DNA from: Kribbella pittospori
GTDB lineage: Bacteria; Actinomycetota; Actinomycetes; Propionibacteriales; Kribbellaceae
Length of the DNA: 64,000 nucleotides
Direction of reading: 5' to 3'
NCBI RefSeq assembly: GCF_004331465.1
Contig: NZ_SJKB01000008.1
Coordinates: 310,001-374,000 of the forward strand
Shown: piece after piece, positions 35,789 through 43,938 of the stretch
Numbering within the stretch: position 1 is the stretch's first letter
How the letters are laid out: the number at the start of each line of letters is the position of its first letter
The notes under the pieces: generated by a model
What the model was told of the DNA's origin: nothing
Seen by the model: the letters and a program-made list of their open reading frames with translations, nothing else
Database searches by the model: none
Position numbers and translations under genes: made by a program

Positions 35789-36819
35789 GGCTTCGTGCAC
35801 CTCGCCGAGTTGTTGTCGTAGGCAACCGGAATGCGGGTGCCGATCGGGAGGGTGACGTTGCCGTCGAAGTTGCACAGGTAGAAGTTGAACCAGGAGCCGT
35901 ACGACGCGGTCCGGGTCATCGTGTTCAGCTTCCCCGGCATGTTCTGCAGCGTCTTGACCCAGATCGCCTGGGTGTCGTCCAAGGTGGTGGCGACCGCGCG
36001 GATCTTGTCCAGGTCCGCCTTGATCGGCACCCGGGTCTGCTGCAGCAGGCCGGCCGTCTTGGTGTTCAGCGAGTTGATCGAGCCGAGCGAGTTCAGGATC
36101 GGGTTGATGTCCTGACTCAGCCCGGTGATGAACTGCTGCAGGTTCACCAGCAACTGGGAGAAGTTCTGCTGCCGCTGGGAAACGATCTGCAGCGTCGAGG
36201 TCAGGTTGGTGATCAGATCGCCGATCACCTGGTCCGCGTCGGCCAGCGTGGTCGTCAGCGATGCCGTCTTGGCCAGCAGCGACTCGATCGTGCCGCCCTC
36301 GCCCTGCAGCACCTTGATCACCTCGAAGGCGAACTGGTTCACGTCCGCCGGCGTGAGCGCGGTGAACAGCGGCTTGAACCCGTTGAACAGCACGGACAGG
36401 TCCAGCGCCGGAGCGGTCCGCTCCTTCGGGATGACGCCGTTCTTCTCCATCCGGTCGCCACCGCCGACTCCGTCGGTGAGCGCGATGTAGCGGTTGCCGA
36501 CCAGGTTCCGGTAGCGGAGCGTCGCGTGCGTGGAGGCGTCGAGGATCTGGTCGGAGTCGACGCTGAAGGTCACCATCGCGAGGGTGTCCTGGTACAGCGC
36601 GATCTTGTCGACCTGCCCGACCTTCACGCCGGCGATCCGGATGTCGTCACCCTTGTTCAGCCCGACCGCGTCGGTGAAGACGGCGCGGTACTTCGTGGTC
36701 GCGTTGAACGTGATGTTCCCGATCGTCACCGCGAGCAGCGCCGTCGCCACCGTCGTCACGACCACGAAGATCGCCAGCCGCACGGTGTCGATCGAGGTCT
36801 TCTTGTCCAGGATTTTCAC
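35785..36819 (-). CDS. MCE family protein, second of operon (MceB-like)
   Basis: A 344-residue MCE protein with membrane segment (about 13-35) and MCE domain (YRAVFTDAVGLNKGDDIRIAG, then KVGQVDKI). A helical region with several QQ-rich stretches and a short C-terminal domain with FYLCNFDGN follow. It overlaps its neighbours by 4 bp at both ends. Confidence 0.88.
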   Translation of the reverse strand: MKILDKKTSIDTVRLAIFVVVTTVATALLAVTIGNITFNATTKYRAVFTDAVGLNKGDDIRIAGVKVGQVDKIALYQDTLAMVTFSVDSDQILDASTHATLRYRNLVGNRYIALTDGVGGGDRMEKNGVIPKERTAPALDLSVLFNGFKPLFTALTPADVNQFAFEVIKVLQGEGGTIESLLAKTASLTTTLADADQVIGDLITNLTSTLQIVSQRQQNFSQLLVNLQQFITGLSQDINPILNSLGSINSLNTKTAGLLQQTRVPIKADLDKIRAVATTLDDTQAIWVKTLQNMPGKLNTMTRTASYGSWFNFYLCNFDGNVTLPIGTRIPVAYDNNSARCTKP

Positions 36820-38132
36820 TTGAGATTCACCTGGCCTCCCCGGAGCAGGGGGCCGACCATGAGGGTGGTCAGATCGGGTACGTCGGTGGCCGGGACGCCC
36901 ATCGCGGGGCCGACGACCGAGTTGATCACCTGCTGCTCGGCCGGCGTACCGACGCCGCCGGTGTCCAGGTCGAAGCCCGGCACCGCCCGGTTCAGCTGCA
37001 GGTTGAGCGGGAAGCGCTGGTTCTTGTTGTGGTCGCCGATCACGCCGTCGTCACCGGTGATGTACGGCGCGGGGTTCTGCTGGGTGTACGGGCCTGGCTT
37101 CGCACCGGGATGACTGTAGTTCTTGCCGACACAGGTCGGCCCACGGTGGTCCTTGTACGCCGGTAGCTCGTTCGGCGCGTACGGCGTCGGCTGGTTGGTG
37201 ATCAGCTCGAGGTTGATGTGCAGCCGGCCGTCGCGGAACGTGTCGTTCAGGATCGGGGCGGTCTCGGTCATCACCTTGAGGAAGCACGGCACCTCGGGCG
37301 AGTACCGCTCCAGCAGGTCGAGCACCGGCCGGCTCACCTCGCCGAGCCGGATCACCTTGTCCTCGTTCTGCTTCAGGAACGTGTTCGTGGTCGAGGACAG
37401 GCCCTGCACGTCGACGAAGAACTTCTGCAACTGCGCCTGCTTCTCCACCACCGTGTTGCCGGTGATGGTCAAGTTGCGCAGCGCCCGGACCAGGTCCGGC
37501 GTGGCGTCGCCGTACAGCTCGGAGACCTGGGTGAGCTTGGTCAGCGCGTCCATCAGCTTCGGGACACTCGGGTTCAGCTTCTTCAGGTAGCCGTCCAGCT
37601 GGGTCAGTGTGCCGCCGAGCTCGGCGCCGCGACCCTCGAGCGCGGTGGCCAGCGTGTTCAGTGTGGCGTTCAGGTCCGCCGGGTCGACCGCCTGCAGCAG
37701 CGGCAACGCGTCGTTCAGCACCTTCTCGATCTCGATGCCGACCGCGGTCTTGTCGCGCGAGATCACGTCGCCGGCGCGGATGTGGCGGCCCTCCGAGCCC
37801 TCCGGTGGCACCAGGGCGACATACTTCTCGCCGAACAGCGTCTTCGGCAGGATCCGGGCGCTGACCGCGCTGGAGATCTCACCGATCTGGTCCGGCTTGA
37901 GCGAGAGGTTCACGGTCGCCTCGTCGCCGTCGGTGGAGACGCTGCGGACCTCGCCGACGATGATGCCGCGCAGCTTCACGTCGGCGTGCTCGTTCAGCTG
38001 CAGGCCGATGTGGCTGGTCTTCAGCTCGACGTCGACGGTCTTGGTGAAGACCTTCGCGTAGAAGGCGTACGTCAGCCAGAGCAGGAAGCAGAGCACGCCG
38101 ATGAAGGCGACCCCCAGGACTCGTCGCGTCAT
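36816..38132 (-). CDS. MCE family protein, first of operon (MceA-like)
   Basis: A 438-residue MCE protein starting MTRRVLGVAFIGVLCFLLWL, with a single anchor and the MCE domain (VDVELKTSHIGLQLNEHADV). The helical region and a C-terminal domain containing GPTCVGKNYSHPGAKPGPY are typical of actinobacterial MceA. It starts 4 bp after the second YrbE gene. Confidence 0.88.
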   Translation of the reverse strand: MTRRVLGVAFIGVLCFLLWLTYAFYAKVFTKTVDVELKTSHIGLQLNEHADVKLRGIIVGEVRSVSTDGDEATVNLSLKPDQIGEISSAVSARILPKTLFGEKYVALVPPEGSEGRHIRAGDVISRDKTAVGIEIEKVLNDALPLLQAVDPADLNATLNTLATALEGRGAELGGTLTQLDGYLKKLNPSVPKLMDALTKLTQVSELYGDATPDLVRALRNLTITGNTVVEKQAQLQKFFVDVQGLSSTTNTFLKQNEDKVIRLGEVSRPVLDLLERYSPEVPCFLKVMTETAPILNDTFRDGRLHINLELITNQPTPYAPNELPAYKDHRGPTCVGKNYSHPGAKPGPYTQQNPAPYITGDDGVIGDHNKNQRFPLNLQLNRAVPGFDLDTGGVGTPAEQQVINSVVGPAMGVPATDVPDLTTLMVGPLLRGGQVNLK

Positions 38133-38136
38133 GCCG

Positions 38137-38967
38137 TCACCCCGCCAGCCTGACGGTGGTCGTCGTACCCCAGATCGCCATCGAGAGCAGCAGGTCGACG
38201 ACGTTGATGACGACGATGGAGGTCCGGACCGCACGACCGACCGCGACGCCCACACCGGCCGGACCGCCGGTCGCGTGGTAGCCGTGGTAGCAGTGCACCA
38301 GGATCACCAGGACGGAGAACACCAGCACCTTCCCGAACGACCACAGCACGTCGCCGGGTGGCAGGAAGAGATGGAAATAGTGGTCGTACGTGCCCGTACT
38401 CTGCCCGTAGAACGTGGTCACGGTGAGCCGGGTGGCGAAGTACGACGCGAGCAGGCCGACGACGTACAGCGGGATGACCGCCACCAGGCCGGCAATGATC
38501 CGGGTGGTGACCAGGAACGGCAGCGACGGGATCGCCATCACCTCGAGGGCGTCGATCTCCTCGCTGATCCGCATCGCGCCCAGCTGGGCGGTGAAGCCAC
38601 AGCCGACGGTCGCGGCCAGCGCGATCCCGGCGATCAACGGGCCGATCTCACGGGTGTTGATGTACGCGCTGACGAACCCGGCAAAGGCCGACGTACCGAT
38701 CTGGTTCAGGGCGGAGTAGCCCTGCAGGCCGACCTCGGTGCCGGTGAAGAAGGCGAGGAACGTGATCACGCCGACGGTGCCGCCGATCACCGCGAGGGCG
38801 CCGGTGCCCAGCGTCACCTCGGCCAGCAGCCGGAAGATCTCCTTGCGGTACCGGGTGATCGACTTGCCGGACCAGGCCAGCGCCTTGATGTAGAAGGAGA
38901 GCTGCTCGCCCAGCCGGTCGAGCGAGTGCAGCGGCTTCTTCACCAGGGTGTCGACGAGGGCTGACAT
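38137..38967 (-). CDS. MCE system permease, YrbE/MlaE family (second)
   Basis: A 276-residue integral membrane permease with about five to six membrane segments and the MlaE-type signature around FVSAYINTREIGPLIAGIAL and AQLGAMRISEEIDALEVMAI. It pairs with the first YrbE to form the transmembrane part of the Mce lipid importer. It lies 3 bp downstream of that gene. Confidence 0.9.
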   Translation of the reverse strand: MSALVDTLVKKPLHSLDRLGEQLSFYIKALAWSGKSITRYRKEIFRLLAEVTLGTGALAVIGGTVGVITFLAFFTGTEVGLQGYSALNQIGTSAFAGFVSAYINTREIGPLIAGIALAATVGCGFTAQLGAMRISEEIDALEVMAIPSLPFLVTTRIIAGLVAVIPLYVVGLLASYFATRLTVTTFYGQSTGTYDHYFHLFLPPGDVLWSFGKVLVFSVLVILVHCYHGYHATGGPAGVGVAVGRAVRTSIVVINVVDLLLSMAIWGTTTTVRLAG

Positions 38968-38970
38968 TCT

Positions 38971-39744
38971 TCAGGCCCCCTTCGGCGGAACGAGCTGGAA
39001 GTAGATCGCCGTCATCGAGAAGTTCGCGACGAACAGCAGCATGAACGTGATCACGACGGACTGGTTCACCGCGTCGCCGACACCCTTCGGCCCGCCGCCC
39101 GCGTTGACTCCCTTGTACGACGCCACCACCGCGGCGATGAAGCCGAACACCAGGGCCTTCGCCTGCCCCTGCCACAGGTCGGGCAGGTGGGCCAGCGCGG
39201 TGAACGAGGCTATATAACTACCGGGCGTGCCGTCCTGCAGGACGACGTTGAAGACGTAGCCGCCCATCACGCCGACCACGCTGACGAAACCGTTCAGGAA
39301 GAACGCGACCAGCATCGTCGCCAGCACCCGCGGCACCACGAGCCGCTGGATCGGGTCGATGCCGAGCACCATCATGGCGTCCAGCTCCTCGCGGATCTTC
39401 CGCGAGCCCAGGTCCGCACAGATGGCCGAGCCACCGGCGCCGGCGATCAGCAGCGCGGTCGCGATCGGCGACGCCTCCCGGACCACGGCCAGTACGGCGG
39501 CCGACCCGGTGAAGGCCTGCGCGCCGAACTGCTTGATCAGCCCACCGACCTGCAGCGCGATCACCGCACCGAACGGGATCGCGACCAGGGCGGTCGGGAT
39601 GATCGTCACGCTGGCGACGAACCACGCCTGCTGCAGGAACTCCCTCAACTGGAACGGCCGGCGCACCGAGGCGCGGGCAGTGTCGAGGGCGAAGGAGAAC
39701 AGCGAGCCGGCGTGTTTCAGCGGGGCGGTCGCGGAAACAGTCAC
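38971..39744 (-). CDS. MCE system permease, YrbE/MlaE family (first)
   Basis: A 257-residue permease with the MlaE signature (REASPIATALLIAGAGGSAI, then DLGSRKIREELDAMMVLGID). GTG start overlapping the ATPase stop as GTGA. About five membrane segments. A longer frame upstream overlaps the ATPase gene and is rejected. Confidence 0.9.
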   Translation of the reverse strand: MTVSATAPLKHAGSLFSFALDTARASVRRPFQLREFLQQAWFVASVTIIPTALVAIPFGAVIALQVGGLIKQFGAQAFTGSAAVLAVVREASPIATALLIAGAGGSAICADLGSRKIREELDAMMVLGIDPIQRLVVPRVLATMLVAFFLNGFVSVVGVMGGYVFNVVLQDGTPGSYIASFTALAHLPDLWQGQAKALVFGFIAAVVASYKGVNAGGGPKGVGDAVNQSVVITFMLLFVANFSMTAIYFQLVPPKGA

Positions 39745-40688
39745 GTAGCCCCCACCCTCGTGTCGGCGAAGGATCCGGGCGGTGGGGTGATGCCGTTCTC
39801 CCGGCACCACTCACCTGGCGGGCGCTGCGTCGCCCGCAGCATGCCGCTGCTCGGGAACTGCTGGATCGGGATCGGCGGCAGCGGGGGGAGCTCCTGGCCG
39901 GCCTCGGCGGCCAACTCGTCGGCGTCCTTCTCCTCGGACATGCCGATCGGGCCGATCATCTGCGCGTTCAGGAACTGCCGGATCACCGGCTCCTCGCTGG
40001 ACAGCAGCATCTCGCGCGGTCCGAACATGGCCAGATGCCGGTGATACAGCATGCCGATGTTGTCCGGCACGGTCCGCGCGGTGTTGACGTCGTGGGTGAC
40101 GATCAGGAACGTCGCGCCGAAGGCCTCGTTGAGGTCGATCATCACCTGGTTCAGGAACGACGTACGGACCGGGTCCAGACCGGAGTCCGGCTCGTCGACC
40201 AGGAGGATCTCGGGGTCCAGCACCAGGGCGCGGGCCAGGCCGGCTCGCTTGCGCATTCCGCCGGAGATCTCGCCGGGCAGCTTCTTCTCCGCGCCGACGA
40301 GGCCGACCATCTCCATCTTCTCCATCACGATGGAGCGGATCTCGGACTCGGATTTCTTGGTGTGCTCGCGGAGCGGGAACGCGACGTTGTCGTACAGGTT
40401 CATCGAGCCGAACATCGCGCCGTCCTGGAACAGCACGCCGAACAGGCGGCGGATCTCGTACAGCTCGCGCTCGCTGCAGGTCGCGATGTCGGTGCCCTCG
40501 ATGTAGATGTGGCCCTTGTCCGGCTTGAGCAGACCGATCAGCGTCTTGAGGAAGACGGACTTGCCGGTGCCGGACGGGCCGAGCATGACGCAGATCTCGC
40601 CGGCGGGCAGCGTCAGGGACACGTCGCCCCAGATCAGCTGGTTTCCGAAGGACTTGGTGAGACCTTCGACGCGGACTTCTACGCCCAC
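39741..40688 (-). CDS. MCE system ATP-binding protein (Mkl/MlaF/MceG type)
   Basis: A 315-residue ABC ATPase that would energise the YrbE permeases. Walker A GPSGTGKS is at residues 37-44, signature SGGMRKRAGLARAL, and Walker B EILLVDEPDSGLDP. The C-terminal extension (about 250-315) is typical of MceG-type ATPases. GTG start with a strong AGGAGG. It is the first gene of the operon, whereas in Mycobacterium the ATPase is unlinked. Confidence 0.93.
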   Translation of the reverse strand: MGVEVRVEGLTKSFGNQLIWGDVSLTLPAGEICVMLGPSGTGKSVFLKTLIGLLKPDKGHIYIEGTDIATCSERELYEIRRLFGVLFQDGAMFGSMNLYDNVAFPLREHTKKSESEIRSIVMEKMEMVGLVGAEKKLPGEISGGMRKRAGLARALVLDPEILLVDEPDSGLDPVRTSFLNQVMIDLNEAFGATFLIVTHDVNTARTVPDNIGMLYHRHLAMFGPREMLLSSEEPVIRQFLNAQMIGPIGMSEEKDADELAAEAGQELPPLPPIPIQQFPSSGMLRATQRPPGEWCRENGITPPPGSFADTRVGAT

Positions 40689-41069
40689 CTGGCCCTCCTG
40701 ATCGGTCTGCCTCACGGGATGTCTGCTGGCCCCGGACCGACGACATTCTGCCGGTCCAACGACGGGGCAGTGGCCTAGGTTACGCACGAGTACGGTTTTG
40801 CGTAACCCCCGCGTGTCAAACGACGGTGACCATCCGATCACGCTCCGGTCACGCCGGTCACGGTGTGCTGATCGGCACGCGGCTCCGGGTGATCCTAGCG
40901 GCTGCCCAGGTCCGGCTTTGCCGCACCCACCCCAGACCACTCACCGAGCTGGTATCTCAGCGCAAAGGATTCGACACACACAGCGACGGATCGGCCGAGA
41001 TCTGTCCGGACAGCGGGGCGAAAGTTAGCGTCGATCAAGGGGTTTCGCAGGCCGAGGAGGGGACGACGG
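40689..41069. other. Divergent intergenic region mce / PhoX-like (381 bp)
   Basis: No gene. It contains a TTGACA -35 on the minus strand (40814-40819), a 30-bp inverted repeat (40778-40807) that overlaps the spacer, -10 and start-site region of that promoter, and a GAGGAGG ribosome site just before the PhoX-like ATG. I see nothing definite in 40830-41030. Confidence 0.6.
40778..40807. promoter_or_regulatory. Palindromic operator candidate at the mce promoter
   Basis: GGTTACGCA (40778-40786) and TGCGTAACC (40799-40807) are perfect 9-bp arms 12 bp apart. The element lies from about -12 to the start site of a minus-strand promoter with TTGACA at 40814-40819. Such geometry fits a dimeric repressor. 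The regulator is not encoded next to it. Confidence 0.6.
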
Positions 41070-42533
41070 ATGAGCATCGAACGACGAACATTCCTGAAGG
41101 GCAGCGCGGCCGTCGCGGGCGGTGTGTTCGCGGCCGGGCCGTTCCAGGGATTCGTGGCCCAGCAGGCGGTCGCGTCGCCACGCAGCGGTGCGCCGTTCCG
41201 GGCACTGCGGGCGATTCCGGACCAGCGCGACGGCAAGGTCCGGCTGCATCTGCCGGAGGGCTTCAACTACCGGTCCTTCCACGACACGGAGTTCCCGGTC
41301 GTGCTGACCGACGGCACCAACCTGCCGGGACGGCACGACGGCATGGGCGCGTTCACCCGGCGCAACGGCAACATCGTGCTGGTCCGCAACCACGAGCTGA
41401 ACAACCCCGGTACGCCGTTCGGTCCGGGGACACCGTACGACGCGACGGCACAAGGCGGGACGACGACGATCGAGGTGACCCGGTTCGGCGAAGTGGTCGA
41501 CGCCTACACCAGCCTGAACGGCACGATGATGAACTGCAGTGGCGGAATCATGCCGTGGGGCAGCTGGATCACCTGTGAGGAAACGGTGAACGGGCCTGAC
41601 GTCGGACCCGACTTCACCGGCGCGCCGAACGTGGCACTGACCAAACCGCACGGTTTCGTCTTCGAGGTCCCGGCCCGCGGTCAGTCCGAGCGAGAGCCGA
41701 TCACCCACGCCGGCCGGTTCGCACACGAGGCCGTCTCGTTCGATCCCAGGGACGGGTTCCTCTATCTGACCGAGGACAACTTCGCGTTCCCGTCCGGGTT
41801 CTTCCGCTATCGCCCACCGCGGAACCCGATGAAGCGTGGGCGGATCGAGGACGGCGGCCGGTTGCAGATGCTGGCCGTCAAAGGCCGTCCGAACCTCAAT
41901 CTCGCCGCCGAGCAGCCGAAGCGGGCGACGTACGACGTCACCTGGGTCGACATCGACGACCCGGCCCCGGCGTTCCCGTACACACCGGGGCAGACCGCAC
42001 CGACGACGAACGACCAGGCGCTCGTGTACGTCGGTGACCAGGGCCGCGCGCAGGGAGCGGCGTACTTCTCCCGGCTGGAAGGACAGGTGTACGACGACAA
42101 CGTCGTGTACTTCTGCTCGACGCAAGGTGGTGGCGCGGCGGAGACCGGGCCGGATCCGGTCGGTGGGTACGGCAACGGGTTCGGCCAGATCTGGGCGTAC
42201 CACACCCGGGCCGGGAAGCTGCAGCTGATCTACCAGTCGCCGAACCGGGCGACGCTGGACTTCCCGGACAACGTGACGACCAGCAGGCGCGGAACCCTGG
42301 TGGTCTGCGAGGACAACACCGAGGACAACTACCTGCGTGGCCTGTCGCGGGGCGGCCAACTGTTCGACATCGCGCTGAACCGGCTGACCAGCAGCACCGG
42401 GGTGGACCGCTCCGGCGACGAGTTCGCCGGCTCCACCTTCAGCCCCGACGGACACACGTTGTTCGTCAACATCCAGGCCAGCCGCGGGATGTCGTTCGCC
42501 ATCTGGGGCCCGTGGCACCGCATCGGCGTCTGA
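41070..42533 (+). CDS. Tat-exported PhoX-like phosphatase (DUF839)
   Basis: A 487-residue protein with a Tat signal (ERRTFLKG at residues 4-11, hydrophobic stretch, cleavage near residue 35). The mature part is a DUF839/PhoX-type beta-propeller: VRNHELNNPGTPFGPGTPYD, then GTMMNCSGGIMPWGSWITCE, later EAVSFDPRDGFLYLTEDN. PhoX proteins are secreted Ca/Fe phosphatases. A good ribosome site (GAGGAGG) precedes the ATG. Family assignment is firm; substrate is unknown. Confidence 0.85.
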   Translation: MSIERRTFLKGSAAVAGGVFAAGPFQGFVAQQAVASPRSGAPFRALRAIPDQRDGKVRLHLPEGFNYRSFHDTEFPVVLTDGTNLPGRHDGMGAFTRRNGNIVLVRNHELNNPGTPFGPGTPYDATAQGGTTTIEVTRFGEVVDAYTSLNGTMMNCSGGIMPWGSWITCEETVNGPDVGPDFTGAPNVALTKPHGFVFEVPARGQSEREPITHAGRFAHEAVSFDPRDGFLYLTEDNFAFPSGFFRYRPPRNPMKRGRIEDGGRLQMLAVKGRPNLNLAAEQPKRATYDVTWVDIDDPAPAFPYTPGQTAPTTNDQALVYVGDQGRAQGAAYFSRLEGQVYDDNVVYFCSTQGGGAAETGPDPVGGYGNGFGQIWAYHTRAGKLQLIYQSPNRATLDFPDNVTTSRRGTLVVCEDNTEDNYLRGLSRGGQLFDIALNRLTSSTGVDRSGDEFAGSTFSPDGHTLFVNIQASRGMSFAIWGPWHRIGV

Positions 42534-42541
42534 GAACGTGA

Positions 42542-42573
42542 CGAAGGGCGGTCCTGGTGAGGACCGCCCTTCG
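42542..42573. terminator. Bidirectional terminator between PhoX-like gene and rplL
   Basis: A perfect 13-bp stem (CGAAGGGCGGTCC / GGACCGCCCTTCG) with a 6-nt loop between two convergent genes. Confidence 0.8.
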
Positions 42574-42609
42574 GCGTACTGCTGGGGTGTGCGGCTGCTG
42601 CCGCACAGG

Positions 42610-42999
42610 TCACTTCAGCGTGACGGTGGCGCCGGCGCCCTCGAGGGCCTCCTTGGCCTTCTCCGCGGCAGCCTTGTCGACCTTCTCCAGGACGGCCTTC
42701 GGGGCCGCCTCGACGAGGTCCTTGGCCTCCTTCAGCCCAAGGCTGGTGAGACCGCGCACCTCCTTGATGACCTGGATCTTCTTGTCGCCGGCGCTCTCGA
42801 GAACGACGTCGAACTCGTCCTGCTCCGCGGCCTCCTCGGCAGCGGCGGCCGGGGCACCCGGAGCAGCGGCGGCAACGGCGACCGGAGCAGCGGCGGTCAC
42901 GCCGAACTCCTCCTCGAACGCCTTAACGAACTCCGAGAGCTCGAGCAGGGTCAGTTCCTTGAACTGGCCGAGCAGCTCTTCGGTGCTGAGCTTCGCCAT
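42610..42999 (-). CDS. rplL: 50S ribosomal protein L7/L12
   Basis: L7/L12 (129 residues) forms the stalk that recruits GTPase factors. It has the N-terminal dimerisation domain (LSTEELLGQFKELTLLELSE), an Ala/Pro hinge and the C-terminal domain (FDVVLESAGDKKIQVIKEVR, then GLKEAKDLVEAAPKAV). It is 65 bp downstream of rplJ. Confidence 0.98.
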   Translation of the reverse strand: MAKLSTEELLGQFKELTLLELSEFVKAFEEEFGVTAAAPVAVAAAAPGAPAAAAEEAAEQDEFDVVLESAGDKKIQVIKEVRGLTSLGLKEAKDLVEAAPKAVLEKVDKAAAEKAKEALEGAGATVTLK

Positions 43000-43064
43000 G
43001 GTGGCGGTCCTTCCTGATGGTGGTACTGGTGATCACTGATGGGGTGTTACGGGTGAGATCCGCG

Positions 43065-43688
43065 TCAGCTGTCGGCTGGCGCGGCCTCCTCGGTGCTCGC
43101 CTCGGCAGGTGCCTCGACCGTGTCCTGCACGGCCGGCGCCTCGTCCGCAACCGCGTCCTGCACGGGGGCGGCCTCGGCCGGCAGCTTGTCCTGCAGCGCC
43201 GCGAACAGGCGCGCGGCCTGCGACAGCGGAGCAGCGAACAGCGACACCGCTTGCTGCGGGGCCGCCTTCATCGCACCTGCGAGCTTCGCGAGGAGAACCT
43301 CACGCGACTCCAGGTCAGCGAGCTTGCTGATCTCGTCAGAGCCGAGTGCCTTGCCTTCCAGCACTCCACCCTTGATGACGAGAAGGGGATTCGCCTTGGC
43401 GAAGTCACGCAGTCCCTTGGCCGCGGTCACCGGGTCGCCCTTGATGAAGGCGATTGCCGATGGGCCCTCGAGCAGCGAGTCGAACGAGTCGACTCCCGCG
43501 TCCTTGGCCGCGATCTTGGTCAGCGTGTTCTTCACCACGGCGTAGTTCACGTCGTCACCGAGCGCAGTACGCAGTTGCCGCAGCTGCGCCACGGTGAGAC
43601 CGCGGTACTCGGTCAGCACTGCGCCGTTCGAGCTCCGGAACTCGTCCGTGAGCTCGGCGACAGCGGCTGCCTTGTCCGGCCTCGCCAT
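43065..43688 (-). CDS. rplJ: 50S ribosomal protein L10
   Basis: L10 (207 residues) anchors the L7/L12 stalk and autoregulates the operon. MARPDKAAAVAELTDEFRSS and the conserved YRGLTVAQLRQLR..VVKNTL segments are present, then a longer-than-usual Ala/Pro/Glu tail (about 170-207). The ATG has a GGAAGGAGA ribosome site. The long frame upstream runs through the leader and is rejected. Confidence 0.97.
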   Translation of the reverse strand: MARPDKAAAVAELTDEFRSSNGAVLTEYRGLTVAQLRQLRTALGDDVNYAVVKNTLTKIAAKDAGVDSFDSLLEGPSAIAFIKGDPVTAAKGLRDFAKANPLLVIKGGVLEGKALGSDEISKLADLESREVLLAKLAGAMKAAPQQAVSLFAAPLSQAARLFAALQDKLPAEAAPVQDAVADEAPAVQDTVEAPAEASTEEAAPADS

Positions 43689-43760
43689 GGGGTCTCCTTC
43701 CAACCTGCTTTCGCAGGGTTTGGCTTCAACGCCTCGACCCCGGGCCGGACCCGCACAACA

Positions 43761-43790
43761 AGAAAACGCCCCTGCGCAGGCGCAAGGGCG
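43761..43790 (-). terminator. Attenuator-like intrinsic terminator in the rplJ leader
   Basis: On the transcript strand, CGCCCTTGCG and CGCAGGGGCG form a 10-bp stem (one G-U) with a 4-nt loop, followed at once by TTTTCT. It lies about 70 nt before rplJ and downstream of the L10-binding leader, so it could attenuate rplJL. Confidence 0.65.
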
Positions 43791-43799
43791 TGAACATAC

Positions 43800-43892
43800 T
43801 GATGTCACACTGTCCAAGTCACCTACGCGGGCCGCCCACTCGATCTGTGGGACCTTCAGTCACTCGAAAGTGACGACCAGCGGTCTTCGGCA
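43800..43892 (-). ncRNA. Ribosomal L10 leader (autoregulatory 5' UTR)
   Basis: The rplJ leader contains CTCTGCCGAAGACCGCTGGT and, further on, GGCCCGCGTAGGTGACTTGG, the conserved segments of the L10-leader family bound by L10(L12)4. Boundaries are approximate. Confidence 0.7.
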
Positions 43893-43898
43893 GAGTTC

Positions 43899-43928
43899 AT
43901 TGTGCCTGACCGTGACACCGGAAACCAA
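43899..43928 (-). promoter_or_regulatory. Candidate rplJL promoter
   Basis: TTGGTT (43923-43928), 18-bp spacer, CACAAT (43899-43904). The start would lie near 43892, giving a leader of about 200 nt. Confidence 0.6.
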
Positions 43929-43938
43929 ATCGGTTCCG

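Noticed and set aside
34000..38200. mce genes as a mycobacterial virulence island acquired by transfer
   Set aside because: Base composition and codon use match the neighbours, and mce operons are widespread in free-living actinobacteria, where they import sterols or other lipids.
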